A stretch of DNA of 64,000 nucleotides from Morinoia aosen. Lineage: Eukaryota; Arthropoda; Malacostraca; Amphipoda; Talitridae. The stretch is from contig CM059560.1 of assembly GCA_030386875.1 (NCBI GenBank), forward strand, positions 33,102,183 to 33,166,182. The letters run 5' to 3'. Of the stretch, positions 8,690 through 19,214 are shown in pieces; position 1 is the stretch's first letter, and every line of letters begins with the position of its first letter. Both the position numbers and the translations under genes were made by a program. A model generated the notes under the pieces. The model made no database searches. It was not told where the DNA came from and saw only the letters and a program-made list of their open reading frames with translations.

Positions 8690-11600
8690 TTTTAGGGGTG
8701 TGGATACTCTGGGGAAGTTTATTTCACAGTTTAACAATCCTGATATTGACAGAGCCTTCTGCGCAATGTCAGATGAACGATAGTCGACTAAAACATTATT
8801 GTTTCTGTTCGGCTTTAGGTTGGTTACAGAGGGTGGATGGAGACGCAATATCTCAGCATTGCTGAGGAAGATATATCGAGGAGAATACGCAGTGGGCTCT
8901 CTGCATGAGGAACTATTCTTGAATAGGAGTCCAGCCGAGTCTATTAAAGGGAGAGGTTACGTGATCACTTCTTTTGAAATTACCGTACATACCACCTTGG
9001 CTCCGAAATTCATGCATTTTTGTAATTCTCTTTGAAAATATTGAGGTAGATTTCCCCATGCTAGGCTGCAATAATCATTGCACGATAACACTAAAGATTG
9101 AATGATCAATAATCTATATTTTTCGTTGAGCACACTTTTCATACGATAAAAAGCATTAAAGTTTCGTAAATCTTGGTACAAGTTTTCTCAACGCGAGATT
9201 TGAAGGACACGTTTTTATCGAACCAGATACTTAAATTTTTAACTTTTTCTGGTGGCTTAATCTCAACATTCCCTACTGTAAGAGTAAGATTTTGAATTTT
9301 TTTAATCGCGTCTATGGATCCCAACGTAATGCAGAGCGTTTTACTAGCATTTAGTTTGAAACCATTTAGGTCGTACCATGATTTATGGCTAATCAGTATA
9401 GTTTCGGCTTTAATTCGCATCTGCGGTACTTCCGATACAGAACTTGTTATTGCAATTTGAAGATCATCTGCATATATTGAGATTCGTGTGTTAAAAGGAA
9501 TTGGAGGTAAATTATTAATACAAAGAGAAAATAATAGCGGACCAAGAATAGATCCTTGAGGAACCCCAAAATTGTTTTGAATGAGTGGGGACAATTGGTT
9601 TTCTAAGCGGACTGCATGAGATCGATTTGACAAGTAACTTTCAAACTAATGCGTGTCTACTTTAAGTTCAATACTTCTCGTAGAAGCGGATCATGTTTGA
9701 AGCTATCGAACGCTTTAGAGAGATCGAGTAGCAGCAAGAGTGTTACATTCTTCTGATCGATATCGCTGTATATTTTTTCAGAGATATTGAGCAGAGCGTC
9801 TCAGTGCTAGGGTTTCTTCTATAGGCGTATTGATTTCGAAGAAGTAGATTTGACTCGTCCAGGTAAAATGATAGTTGATTTGTCACCACTTTCTCCAATA
9901 TTTTGGACATGACAGGTAAAAGACTAATGGGTCTTTAGTTTGATGCTGTAGTGAGGTCACCAATTTTATGCAACGGTTTAATAATGGAGTATTTCCATTG
10001 GTTTGGAAACGTGTTGGTTGCTATTGATGTATTAATTATCAGAAGAATCTATGGTGCTGTGACTGGGATACTACCTTTGATATATTGAAGGCTGATACCA
10101 TCATGCCCAACTGCCTTTGTGTTTTTCAACGAGTATAAGATATTTCGTAACTCTGGTAAATCAACAGGACTTGGTCTCCACCTGACATCAGCCCTCGAGA
10201 GTGCAGTTGGGCATGAACTTTCAATTGACTGTTTATTTGGATTGGTTTTACACACCTCACTGAAAACTTGAGCCCCCACTTTTGAAAAAATGTGTAGAAA
10301 TCTGTGGTAGTTGCCAAGAGATTTTTTCAAAGTTACTTATGTTGTTTAATTTTTATATTAGGCTACCTCACTAATGATTTAGCAAGTTCGTTTCAGGTTA
10401 TTTCTAGCCATTATTAGTTCCAGGTGGAAGTGAGTTTGTTGTGCTTTTGTGATTTTCTTTCGAATAATTTTTATATCTCTTTATATCTCTTGTATACAGT
10501 ACTGTTTGATCTATTGTTTTTGTACTCTCGTAGGTAAGTTTTCTCTATTCTGCTCAGCTCTTTAATTTCGTCAGTAATCCAAACAGTCCGTTTTGGCTTG
10601 GTTTTTTTGGTGATGCAAGGTGCACATTCGTCGATAGCTGCTGTGAAGTTCTCGTTGAAGATTGACACATGAATGTCAACATCGTCAGATTACATCATAT
10701 TCTGAAATTTGGTGAACCTATTGAACAGTTTCTCTTGAAATAGTTCCACTGAATAGCGACTTTTCAAGCGGTAAGTCATCGAGCGATAGTTTTGTCTTTC
10801 CTTTGCAAAATTTATTTTACATTCTATAGAGTGGTGATCGGAATCAGAAGGTGATATTACAGTGCTAAGTATTGCCTTTATAGAAAATTTGTATTATTAA
10901 AGGAGAGTGAATACACGGAATATCCAATTATAAGAAAAATTGCCCGTTTATTTTCGGGAGAAATGTCAGCGACATTTCTACGAAAAGCACAAAACGTTGA
11001 AGTTGAGGGCAACAAAATTAACAACTCTTCAGAGCCGGACTTCTGGTAGACAGGCGGGCGTTCTACTAGCGGTCTGTGACGATGCCGTCACAGGAAGCAC
11101 TGCACCCGTGCTCTCCAAAGTACCCATGAGCCTCAAGACATGCTGCGAAGCGAAGTCAGGCGAGTAGACGGGTGAGCGGTGCAGGCAGCAGCAGGGAAGG
11201 CGCCTCAGTCTCTCATCTTACGTCCGCACAATCATCGATAGAAGGGAAGCGAAGCGGACGGAAACCACCAGCGCCCCTGAGTTGGTTGCAGGGGAGTTTC
11301 TACAGGACATCCGAATGAAGGCTGCGTAAGCTTAGGTTATGGAAAGTTCAATTTAGTAGATGTGTGAAGTTGGCTGGTTAGAGGTTGGAGGCGATCTGAT
11401 CTGGCATCCAGAAAATTTGCGAGGTGAGTGCGGCTTGGCTCGAAAGGTGCGTTCATTAGGTTGTATTGAAAGGCATGTAAACTACAGTTCAAAAACTAAA
11501 AAGCCACAGCTAGAGCTGGGTTGTAGAAATTGTTACATATAAAGGTATTGAATTTGCTAAATTATCTGGAATTAAAATTAACTTCAAGTTCTGACGTGTT

Positions 11601-12300
11601 ACTTAAGTTTAGCATTACTTAAATATAATAAAATTAAGTTCAAGAGCGAAGAAAGCTTAAAGTTATTAAACATGTAACGAATACAGGAAGTCCTGTAAAT
11701 TTATTGTACTGCCGTAGGTTTGCTTGTGGTTGACAGATCGAGGAGAGTTTTAGAGGTTCTAGTGATGCGAGTCGGTTCTTTAACCCTTTGTGACAGGTTT
11801 AGTTTATACGACAGTTTGCTAAGCAGATTTTTTATCTATTAAGTCAATATTAAAATCGCGGAAAGCAAAGAATGACTTTTCGTAGGTATAATTTCTATAA
11901 AAATTTTCTCAATGAACTTTAGTGTTGTACGTAGAGGAGCCGATAGGTGCCGGTAAGAACTACCGATTATGATGGATGCATGTTTATTTTTTGCACTTTT
12001 AACCAAACCATTTCTATGCCCTCACACACTTCATTTGCTAAAAGTAAAGACGACAGATAAATTTCTCTCGCGAAAACACAAGATCCAATACCTTTGCTAG
12101 TCCTAACGCCATCATAGCGGTACAGCACGTAATCGGGAATTTTGAAGAACGAGCTCTGGGTTTGTGAATCAAACCGTCTCGGAAACACATAAGATGTTAA
12201 TGTCATCTGTGACCAACATTACTCTAATGCCCTCCAGCTTCCTATTGAGGCTACGAGCATTGATATGTTTTATTTTGATATTTTCTGTTTAATGGCGATT
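8690..12300 (-). pseudogene. LINE A copy 1 endonuclease-RT ORF, broken
   Basis: The endonuclease begins near 12290 with KIKHINARSLNRKLEGI and ILCVSET, continues to EPTRITRTSKTLLDL near 11745 and resumes after an insertion at ISPSDSDHHSIEC near 10855. The linker is at 10471-10668. The RT fragments read KAVGHDGISLQYIKG (10049-10330), then RPISLLP, a KAFD box (about 9700), FGVPQGSILGPLLFSLCIN and the catalytic YADD at 9463-9474. The tail around 9000-8700 matches the other copy (VLVDYRSSDIAQKALSISG against VLVSYRSSNVGQKALSVSG). Several frameshifts and stops make it non-functional. The LINE affiliation is firm; the exact clade is not determined. Confidence 0.85.
10890..11690 (-). mobile_element. 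Insertion in LINE A endonuclease, possible LTR fragment
   Basis: The endonuclease reading breaks off between about 11690 and 10895, so about 800 bp are foreign. On the minus strand this piece contains TGTAGAAACTCCCC near 11306, resembling the TGTAGTGAACTCCC start of the LTR-like arms at 14309 and 21427, and an AATAAA on the minus strand near 10955. It ends near AATACA. The 10950-11290 part is GC-richer than its surroundings. I found no clear target duplication, so boundaries and identity are tentative. Confidence 0.35.
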
Positions 12301-12625
12301 ATTTGCGGCATCAAAGTAACTTTTTGGTAGGGACTATTTCGTGGATTCGTTGATCTTGTCATTATTGCCCAAAGTGTCAAGTCTAGCGTCAGGTACATTT
12401 GAGAGACTTCCATTCAACTGGACAACCGGATTTTGTCATGAAGATGATGCGATATCAGTCAGGCTGGTTTTTGTCTTGTGCAACACAGGTACTGTAGTAG
12501 CTATCTTTTCGATGAAGCATTAACGGAGGGTTATTAGTCGATTATTTTGGTGAGGGGTCGACTGCTGTTCTCCAAACACCATTGCCTTTTTCATCGAAGA
12601 TGAGAATTTTTTTTATCAGCCACAT

Positions 12626-12889
12626 TTATATGATTTGTGGTATTAGATCTCCGGCATCATGATCAAAATGTTTTTTGGCAATATATTTACTTATGAGCCT
12701 AGGTAGGTCACCGCTTTTCTTATCAAGGAAATTGGCGTATGTGTTTTCATTGGCTGTGCTCTCTGTTTTGATTGCTGCTTTTAAGGAATAGTAATTCCAT
12801 TTTGAAGTCGATAGCGTGTTAAGCTGGTGAACTACTGCATGAAGGAGGCAGTGCCCATCGGCTTTGGTAGGCAGCAGCTCTATTTTCAA
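12626..12889 (-). pseudogene. OTU-like cysteine protease domain fragment of LINE A
   Basis: About 87 codons are open with no ATG at the edge. The peptide has LLPTKADGHCLLHAVVHQLN, matching the OTU-family active-site block D-G-(N)-C-L-(F)-x-A with the nucleophile Cys in place. It is followed by a helical segment with the character of an OTU N-terminal half (YYSLKAAIKTE, ANENTYANFL). The downstream catalytic His block is not identifiable. The fragment lies on the same strand and about 330 bases upstream of the LINE A endonuclease start, so it most likely belonged to that element's ORF1 or a fused ORF. A captured host OTU gene fragment is the alternative. Confidence 0.6.
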
Positions 12890-13152
12890 TAATCATTTCA
12901 ATTCATCTATGGTGGTACTGACGAGTGAGTACATGGAACTTGGGTCATATTTAGGCTGAATTTCAGCATTATTAGACAAGAGTTTTTTGGATTTCTCATT
13001 CTCCTGGCTTTAAATTGGCAGGCTGTGGCCAATTTTGGCTGAAAGATCGACTGAGAAATGCGAGGTGCTCTTGTGATTTCCACTTTCTTCGTGATGATTG
13101 TGCATGCGGTTGGGCTGTAAATTTTCTATCAAATTTCAACAGAGATTTACTG

Positions 13153-13404
13153 CTATTTTTCTCTTTGTATTGATTTTACTCCTTCAGAGTACGTAGTTGG
13201 ATGTTGATGGCTTGTACTCGTATGTGAGAAGGGCATGTCACCCTCATTGTTCGCCTCAGATAACAACGAAAACCTATTTTTTGTAACTACTACGCAATAT
13301 TCAGAGATCGAGGGAGGAGAATTTTGATCATCAGTAGGCAAGCAATAGTTCAGGTTGTTAGAGACTTCACTTGAAAAAGCTGACGATCGGGTAGAATTCT
13401 TCAA
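13153..13404 (-). pseudogene. Probable N-terminal remnant of LINE A ORF1
   Basis: An 83-codon frame, rich in Ser/Asn and without recognisable domains (it includes ISEYCVVVTKNRFSLLSE), lies upstream of the OTU fragment on the same strand. After its stop the frame is broken, but low-complexity peptide continues toward the OTU segment. I assign it to LINE A only by position and strand. It could be unrelated noise. Confidence 0.3.
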
Positions 13405-13783
13405 TTCGTTCTGGTATTAGCATTGGAGCATTCAGCTTTGTCATTCAAGCCATTGGAGTTTATGATACATGCGCTAGATTGTAAAGTAAGTTTTAAACTC
13501 GATCTAAGAGCAGCTTGTTTTAAAAAAATTGTGTGTTTCTTCTCTGGTAATAGGCCAAGTACGGACATCGTTGCAAGTTATGAGATCATTTGCATCATTT
13601 GTTCGGATCGGAATCAATTTAATACCGTCTTTTTCACAAATTCAACGCCTGATACAATTGCTTACCACTACATGTACTCACTTCATAAATGCGAGCTAAG
13701 GCATGCTTAGATATGATAAGTTCTTTAATTTTAGCAATGTTAAGTTGCATGAGGCTTAAATCTCTGAAGCAAATGATGTAAAC

Positions 13784-13843
13784 AATTTAAACAATTTATT
13801 TACCGCAGGTGATACAGAAGTAGAATGTTTCTTAAGTCTTGTA
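13784..13843 (-). repeat. Detached end of LINE B 3' UTR
   Basis: This segment (TAAACAATTTAAACAATTTA, then TTACCGCAGGTGATACAGAA, then CTTAAGTCTTGTA) repeats sequence at 21715-21808 in the LINE B 3' UTR. The two are separated by the mariner insertion 13844-21569. Rejoining them across the TA duplication restores the repeat unit, so this is the far end of LINE B copy 1. Confidence 0.75.
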
Positions 13844-13869
13844 CGAGGGGTAATCAAAAATTTCTCAGA

Positions 13870-14290
13870 TAAATGCCATAATTTCTTTATTTAACAACTC
13901 ATTACTTTTATTTTTCTACATAAGCTCCAATGTTGTCTATACACTTCTGTAATTTATGTTTCCACCTGTAAATGCCTTCCTGTTAGAATTAGGGGGGGGG
14001 GCTTGTTCCACTAGGTTCTGTACAAGAGAGAGGTTTTCTTCATTTGTTGCTGTGGTGGGTCGTCCTCCTCGCAGGTCGTCATCAAGTTAGACTCTTCCCT
14101 CTTTAAAGCGTTTAATCCAATCATAAACGACTGCTCTACATGGTGCAGAGTCTCCATAACCCTTCTGTAAACCTTCGATTATCTTAAAAGGTTTCCAATT
14201 TAGTTTAGTTGGAAATTTGATGTTAGATCTGATCCCAAAATTTGCCATTTGAAGGATTGAAAATTACTATTTTGAGATGCAACCTCTCTC
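13870..14290 (-). pseudogene. Mariner transposase remnant: N-terminal HTH joined to C-terminus
   Basis: Minus-strand frames give an HTH-type stretch (CRAVVYDWIKRFKEGRV, then GGRPTTATNEEN) typical of the N-terminus of mariner transposases. They then go directly to KWKHKLQKCIDNIGAYVEKN, which matches the conserved C-terminal block (RW-KCI---G-YVEK). The central catalytic region is missing, so an internal deletion fused the two ends. A G run of nine at about 13994-14002 lies near the fusion. The gene is non-functional. Confidence 0.7.
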
Positions 14291-14308
14291 GATGCTGACC
14301 TGATATAT

Positions 14309-14797
14309 GTAGTGAACTCCCTCAGCCCGCACTCCAGCCTAATTTCATAAATTATCAAAACTATCTTTTAAAAATTAAATAAGAATAACACAATCATTCT
14401 AACAATTTTAGATTACGAAATTCATTCAACATTACCCCAAAATCTATTCAAATTTAAACCGAAAATACTTCGACATTTCCAAAAATTAGCTCTCATACCG
14501 TTTTGATGCAGAACCATTTCGCAAGCGCTCTTCCGGTATCTTACGTATATAAACTCCGCCCTCCAGGCAGAGTCCGTCAGTCATGTAAGAGAACCGTCTG
14601 AGTGTAGTGTTTAGGCCCCAGAGGGGGAAATGTAAGTAACAAGTGTTAAATGTTAAGTGTTAAGCTAGAGTTTACCTCATTTAATCAGTTGCATAGATGT
14701 GTCTAGATACTCCAATATATTCAACGTGTCTGTGTAAATAGAACTCATTCTTGTGATTAACTTAGGAACATTCTCTGTGTTTGTATTTTTTGTGCCA
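14309..14797 (+). mobile_element. LTR-like arm, left copy, outer part
   Basis: The segment starts TGTAGTGAACTCCCTCAGCC and is repeated in inverse orientation at 20955-21427. It contains a TATA box (TATATAA, 14546-14552) followed by CTCCAGGCAGAGTCCGTCAG, which is the arrangement of an LTR promoter. The reading is interrupted at GGTTAA (14797) and resumes at 17755 with TTAACGATGAACAAGC, the sequence that is contiguous in the inverse arm. A probable solo LTR with a related start lies at 59512. Whether it is an LTR or a long terminal inverted repeat is unresolved. Confidence 0.65.
14546..14552 (+). promoter_or_regulatory. TATA box in LTR-like arm
   Basis: TATATAA is conserved at the matching place in the inverse arm (21188-21194, minus strand). 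Both are followed by a conserved CTCC(A/-)GGCAGAGTCCGT(C) block where transcription would start. Confidence 0.5.
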
Positions 14798-14825
14798 GTG
14801 GTTAAAGCTACCTACTAAACGCTAC

Positions 14826-16180
14826 CTACTTTGAAAGCTACCTACTAAACCGCTCTCATGCAGTGTGCTTGAATAACAAAATGTCATCATTCATACCAAA
14901 TAATTTTGGCTTTCCTCAAGGTTTAATCATCGGCCCACTCCTATTTTCAATTTTCATCAATGATTTCCCCACCATGCCGGCAAACACAAAAATCTCAATG
15001 TATGCTGATGACGTGCAAATTGCCATGACAAGCTCAACAGCGGATTTAAAAGAAACACAAGCCAACGCTGAAAACCTTCTGAGAAATCTGAAATTGTGGT
15101 ATGACCATAATGGCCTCAAACTTAACGCAAGTAAAACGCAATGCATTATTTTTGGATCACAGAATGCGACTGAAAATTTACCACCATTCAAGCAAAAATT
15201 TGGAGACGATACAATTAAACCAGTAGATAAGGTTAAAAATCTGGGTGTTTGGTTTGACAAAAATATGACTTTCAATTCACACGTTGAAACAATGTGCAAC
15301 AAAATTAACGGAACCTTAATGTTCTTTCATCGTATAAAGAACACACTTGACGAAAAATCTAGATTATTAGTGATTCAGTCTTTAGTTTTATCGCGTCTGG
15401 ACTACTGCAGTCTTGTGTGGGGAGATTTACCTCAATGTCGTCAGGAAGAGTTGCAAAAATGTCTAAACTTCACCACTAAAGTAGTATGCAAAGGAAACTT
15501 CAATAAATACGATCATGTCACCCCTCTTTTAAAAAAACTCGAGTGGATCCCAATACCGAACAGATTTATGATCCAGAAAGCTCGACGAGTATTCTCCTCT
15601 TTGTACCTCCCCCAAAGTTTTGCAGAGGTGGTAAATTTTTTTCCATCTAATATCCAAAACGAAAGACCAAACCGGAGGAACGATGTTTTAGTCAGTTACC
15701 GTTCATCTAACGTGGGACAAAAAGCTCTCTCAGTTTCTGGAGCTTTTTTGTGGAACAAGCTTCCCCAGCATATCAAAAACTCTAAAACTGGAAAAGAATT
15801 TAGAGTAAATGTGTCAGGTCATTTTGCATCTCTGTCATAGGGCCTGCAGCATTTCGGTATGAACTTCCCATCTATCAGAAATTCTAATTTTCCTGAAATT
15901 TCTGTTACAAATTTAGAAACTATTTCATTTTACGTTTGCTAAGCGATTCGTATATTCATCTTACTTATTTCTGTCGATAACAATGAGCACCACAGCCGTC
16001 AGTTCAATGCAGCAGAACGAACGTTCTTTCCATAATTAGGAGTATTTCCTCATCTTTATTTTGTTATTACTTTCTCTTTTCTGTATTAATATTTAACGTC
16101 CGTATGACAAATATACCATGAAATACATTTTGTGTGTACACCAATAAACAGGTTTATAGATGTGAGGGTTGTGCAAAGTT
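14826..16180 (+). mobile_element. LINE A copy 2, 5'-truncated, plus strand
   Basis: Only the second half of the RT, the C-terminal tail and the 3' UTR remain. An AATAAA lies at about 16143 and the end is placed near 16180 from loss of recognisable pattern, so it is approximate. The insertion lies within the left LTR-like arm, which resumes at 17755. It is preceded by three short repeats of AGCTACCTACTAAA-like sequence at 14798-14850. Confidence 0.75.
14863..15840 (+). pseudogene. LINE A copy 2 reverse transcriptase C-terminal half
   Basis: There are 325 open codons without an initiator (5'-truncated insertion). It starts in RT motif B (FGFPQGLIIGPLLFSIFIND), has the catalytic YADD at 15001-15012, the LKLWYDHNGLKLNASKT and VKNLGVWFDKNMTFN blocks, and a full C-terminal tail (DYCSLVWGDLP; VSGAFLWNKLPQHIKNSKT). 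The absence of internal stops shows it is much younger than LINE A copy 1. It cannot encode an active enzyme because the endonuclease, fingers and first palm motifs are missing. Confidence 0.9.
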
Positions 16181-17237
16181 TATAATGAATTAAATTTTGG
16201 CTAACGTTGTCTCGCTTTTTCAAAATCATTCTCGAAGATGTTTCAATCGATTTTTGCATTTAGTCTTTTTTTTTCCGTGCGTTCAGCGCACACGAGCACT
16301 GAACTTTCAAATCGGAAAAAACTCTAAATTTCTGTAATTAAAATTATCACTTTGGATCAAAGCCTAATCTACCTATATATGCCAAATTTTGTGAATATTC
16401 TCCACTCAGATGTGATATCCGGCCACAATGGTACTCCATTTTATCCCACGTACACATGTCCGTATAATGCTGAAGAGTTGTGTTGCTTCTTGACTATAAC
16501 CTGATTTTTCTTAAAAAATTTCTGTGAAGAAATTAAAAACAAGTTCATTTTTATGTTTTTCGAAGTCTTCTTTTCCTCTTAGTTATTTTTTTTGCGAAAA
16601 ATTTCTTAGGATTACAGTGAGCTCAACTGTCATTTTCTGTGTAGTAGATGGTAGGATGCTTTTATCCTTTATTTTATATATGTGTTTTTTTTTCTAATAT
16701 TTCATTTTCAATAAGTATATATATTAATATGTGTGTGTGTACGTGTGTAGGTATATATATATATATATATATATGTATCTACATATATAGATATACATGT
16801 TTCTATTTCATTTCTTTACGCAAAATTATCCGGTTAATAAATTTTATTGCACCAGCGAAATGATTCAAAAATAGATCTATCACTTCCCCAGAGGGCGTTT
16901 CTGTGAATCGGATTAATGTCAAATATAATTAATGAAATAAAATGCAATTTAAGCATATGAATCGTAGTAAAATTAACTTTCTGTCCGTATGTAGTACAAG
17001 CTATGAATTTTGATATTGAGTATATATTTGTTTACCCATTTCTACCAATACTTTGTAGATATTTGTCAATCATGAGTGGTAACCGGCTTACACTGTATCT
17101 CTATTTTATCCCATGCAATGCACCCATGTCCGCATGATGTGGTGAATATCGAGAAGATATGAAATATGTTTTTGGTGGTGATAGGGCTTTGCATATTTTT
17201 AGGGTATATTTCTCATTTCTCATTCAACTACCCTTGA
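16181..17237. other. Intergenic; diverged direct repeat and TA/TG microsatellite
   Basis: No gene is seen. A diverged direct repeat links about 16400-16475 with about 17070-17145 (shared TATTTTATCCCA...CCATGTCCG...ATG words). A TG/TA microsatellite runs from about 16725 to 16800. Confidence 0.5.
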
Positions 17238-17645
17238 CAGAGATAGACTATTGGCACGCCACGGATGGTTTGTCTATTAGTACGCCTCGTATGGTCTATC
17301 TATTTTTACACCTCTGATAGCTTATCTATTAGTACACCTCGTATAGTTTGCCTATTATTATGCCTCGTATGGCTTATCTATTTGTACACCTCGGATGGTT
17401 TGTCAATTAGTACTCCTAGTATAGAACTTTTGTTAGACTACTAGCACACCACAAATGGTTTGTCTATTAGTACGCCTCGTATATTTTGTCAATTCATATG
17501 CCTCGTATGGTCTATCTACTTGTACACCTCTGATAGTTTTTCTATTAGTACACCTCGTTTAGTTTGTCTATTATTATGCCTCGTATGGCTTAACTACTTG
17601 TACACCTCGGATGGTTTGTCAATTAGTACTCCTCGTATGGAACAT
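17238..17645 (+). repeat. 26-bp minisatellite with 190-bp higher-order period
   Basis: Units such as GGTTTGTCTATTAGTACGCC with the ending TCGTAT repeat about 14 times at 26-bp spacing. Blocks of about seven units recur with a 190-bp period (for example TGTCTATTAGTACG at 17271 and 17461), including matching irregular units. Reading frames through it (for example 17460-17654) are repeat artefacts. Confidence 0.85.
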
Positions 17646-17754
17646 TTGTTTTAGGATGTCCTATATTAAGAAACTTTTTAAAAGCCAATGTTGGCATATG
17701 TATCTCATGTGACAACTTGGAAATACACATTTTTTCTTTTTCTTTCTTTTTTTC

Positions 17755-18930
17755 TTAACGATGAACAAGCTTACTGCGTCATCTTGGCCATGTTGCCTTC
17801 ATGTTTTGCTAATTAGTTAGGTATTCTAGTATAATTTTACCCTGGAGTATTAAGCTGTGACACCCTTGATTTAGGGAAATAGAGCCCTTATTCCTACTGA
17901 TGCCCAATCAGTAAATTCCTTTTGTACATAAACTCATCCAGTAACAAACTTAATTCTTAGTTTTGGCTTACTGCCAATGTTGCATTGGTGTCAGCTTTAG
18001 AATCTCGTAGACTGACCTTACACTCCAGGCCGGAGACAAAGGACATGCCGTGTACACTTCTACTAGTACGCGGAGCATAGCTGTATGTTAGGTAAATATT
18101 GAGGCTTGCACCTGGGAATTTCATATTGTCCATACGACGTTGTCAATATTGCGATTTACCTTCGGCCGCATTCAGGCGCCAGAATTATGGTTGGTGGTGT
18201 TGTTGCATAGAGACTCCTCGATCCGAGACAATTCTGTAAATCGGCAGTCGTTCACAGCCTGGCTTGTGCAGCGACTGTTCTCCCTCTTTAACTGTGCTTG
18301 TGCCAAGTAACCCAACCTGTTGTTCCCGCACAGGAAGACCTACGAGCCAAACACACCCTGCACAACCACCTAGTTCTCAAACCCCGCCATTGAGCCGAAA
18401 CTAGATCTTTCTCAGACACACTTGAGACTTACAAATCAGCCACACAGCTCCGCAACTCAGTCACCGCGATAACGGTACTGCCTCTTTCGAGAGCCTTCTT
18501 TCAACACTTTCAATATCTCGTTCAATACTTCAATCCTCCACAAGTGCCTCGCTCTAAGCGTTCATGCTTCACCTTTTCACTCTCGCCGTCCATTCCACTT
18601 CGGCCATCTCCACTCATTGAGCCACCCAAATCACACACATACGGGAAGCACCATACTCACACTCCATCCTCACCTGGACCCACAACGGACTTCCACTCGC
18701 CGCCACGAGCGGGTTGGAGTACGCCGCCAGGACCGGATCTGGAACCCCGCATCAGGAAGTGGAAGACCCCAATGAGTGAACATTGGCCACGGTACCCCGC
18801 AGCGTAAAAAATAAAGAGGCGAGCTAATCAGTGACTTTCACTTACACTCAATAGATAGTTCGTGCAAGTGATCTGAAAACAGCGGTGCCAGTAGAGCACC
18901 AGATTACCTACTCCTTCTGAGTCAAAAGGC
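17755..18930 (+). mobile_element. LTR-like arm, left copy, inner part
   Basis: Continuing from 14797, this resumes at TTAACGATGAACAAGCTTAC and matches the inverse arm from 20954 down to about 19215. Matching landmarks include CCCGCACAGGAAG (18329 against 19797 inverse), AGGCGAGCTA (about 18814 against 19341 inverse) and ACTCCTTCTGAGT near 18910 against ACTCAGAAGGAGT near 19223. A GGCGCCAGAATTATGG segment near 18176 could mark the junction of an LTR with internal sequence, but no tRNA primer match can be proven. A frame at 18544-18807 is Pro/Ser-rich and has no recognisable domain. Confidence 0.6.
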
Positions 18931-19214
18931 CCAAACAGACATTCAATCTTAATCTTATTTTGTATTTATGTGCCTAGCCATAAGCCCAGTAAATGCTGGT
19001 GACTCTGTCAAACCTTAATTTCCTAAACCTTGATGATACCAGAAAATCAAACTGGTGTACTTGAAACTATACGTAAAAATTGAATTACTCGCACCAAGTG
19101 AGAAGTTTTTAAAGTTCGCCCAAAGTTGGGGAACTCAATTTAATTGTGTGAAGCTTGAAGAGCAAGAAAATTAAAGAGGTCACCAGCGCGTGGGGACGCG
19201 CGTTTAATTTAATG
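18931..19214. other. Spacer between inverted LTR-like arms
   Basis: About 280 bp separate the innermost matching words of the two arms. It is AT-rich, with no reading frame or recognisable motif. Confidence 0.5.

Larger units (their letters stand above)
8690..13783 (-). mobile_element. LINE A copy 1, decayed, minus strand
   Basis: Reading the minus strand from high to low coordinates gives a putative N-terminal region, an OTU-like protease segment, an AP-like endonuclease and a reverse transcriptase with its C-terminal tail. All are broken by frameshifts and stops. The C-terminal part aligns with the plus-strand LINE A copy at 14863-15840 to about 8690. An insertion of about 800 bp (10890-11690) interrupts the endonuclease. 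LINE B begins immediately to the right, so the 5' end of this copy is not contiguous here. Confidence 0.8.

Noticed and set aside
12341-13710. Plus-strand frames at 12341-12523 and 13423-13710
   Set aside because: They lie antisense to LINE A remnants and show no domain.
17238-17645. CRISPR-like array
   Set aside because: Units are directly adjacent with no spacers, and the context is a eukaryotic genome. It is a minisatellite.
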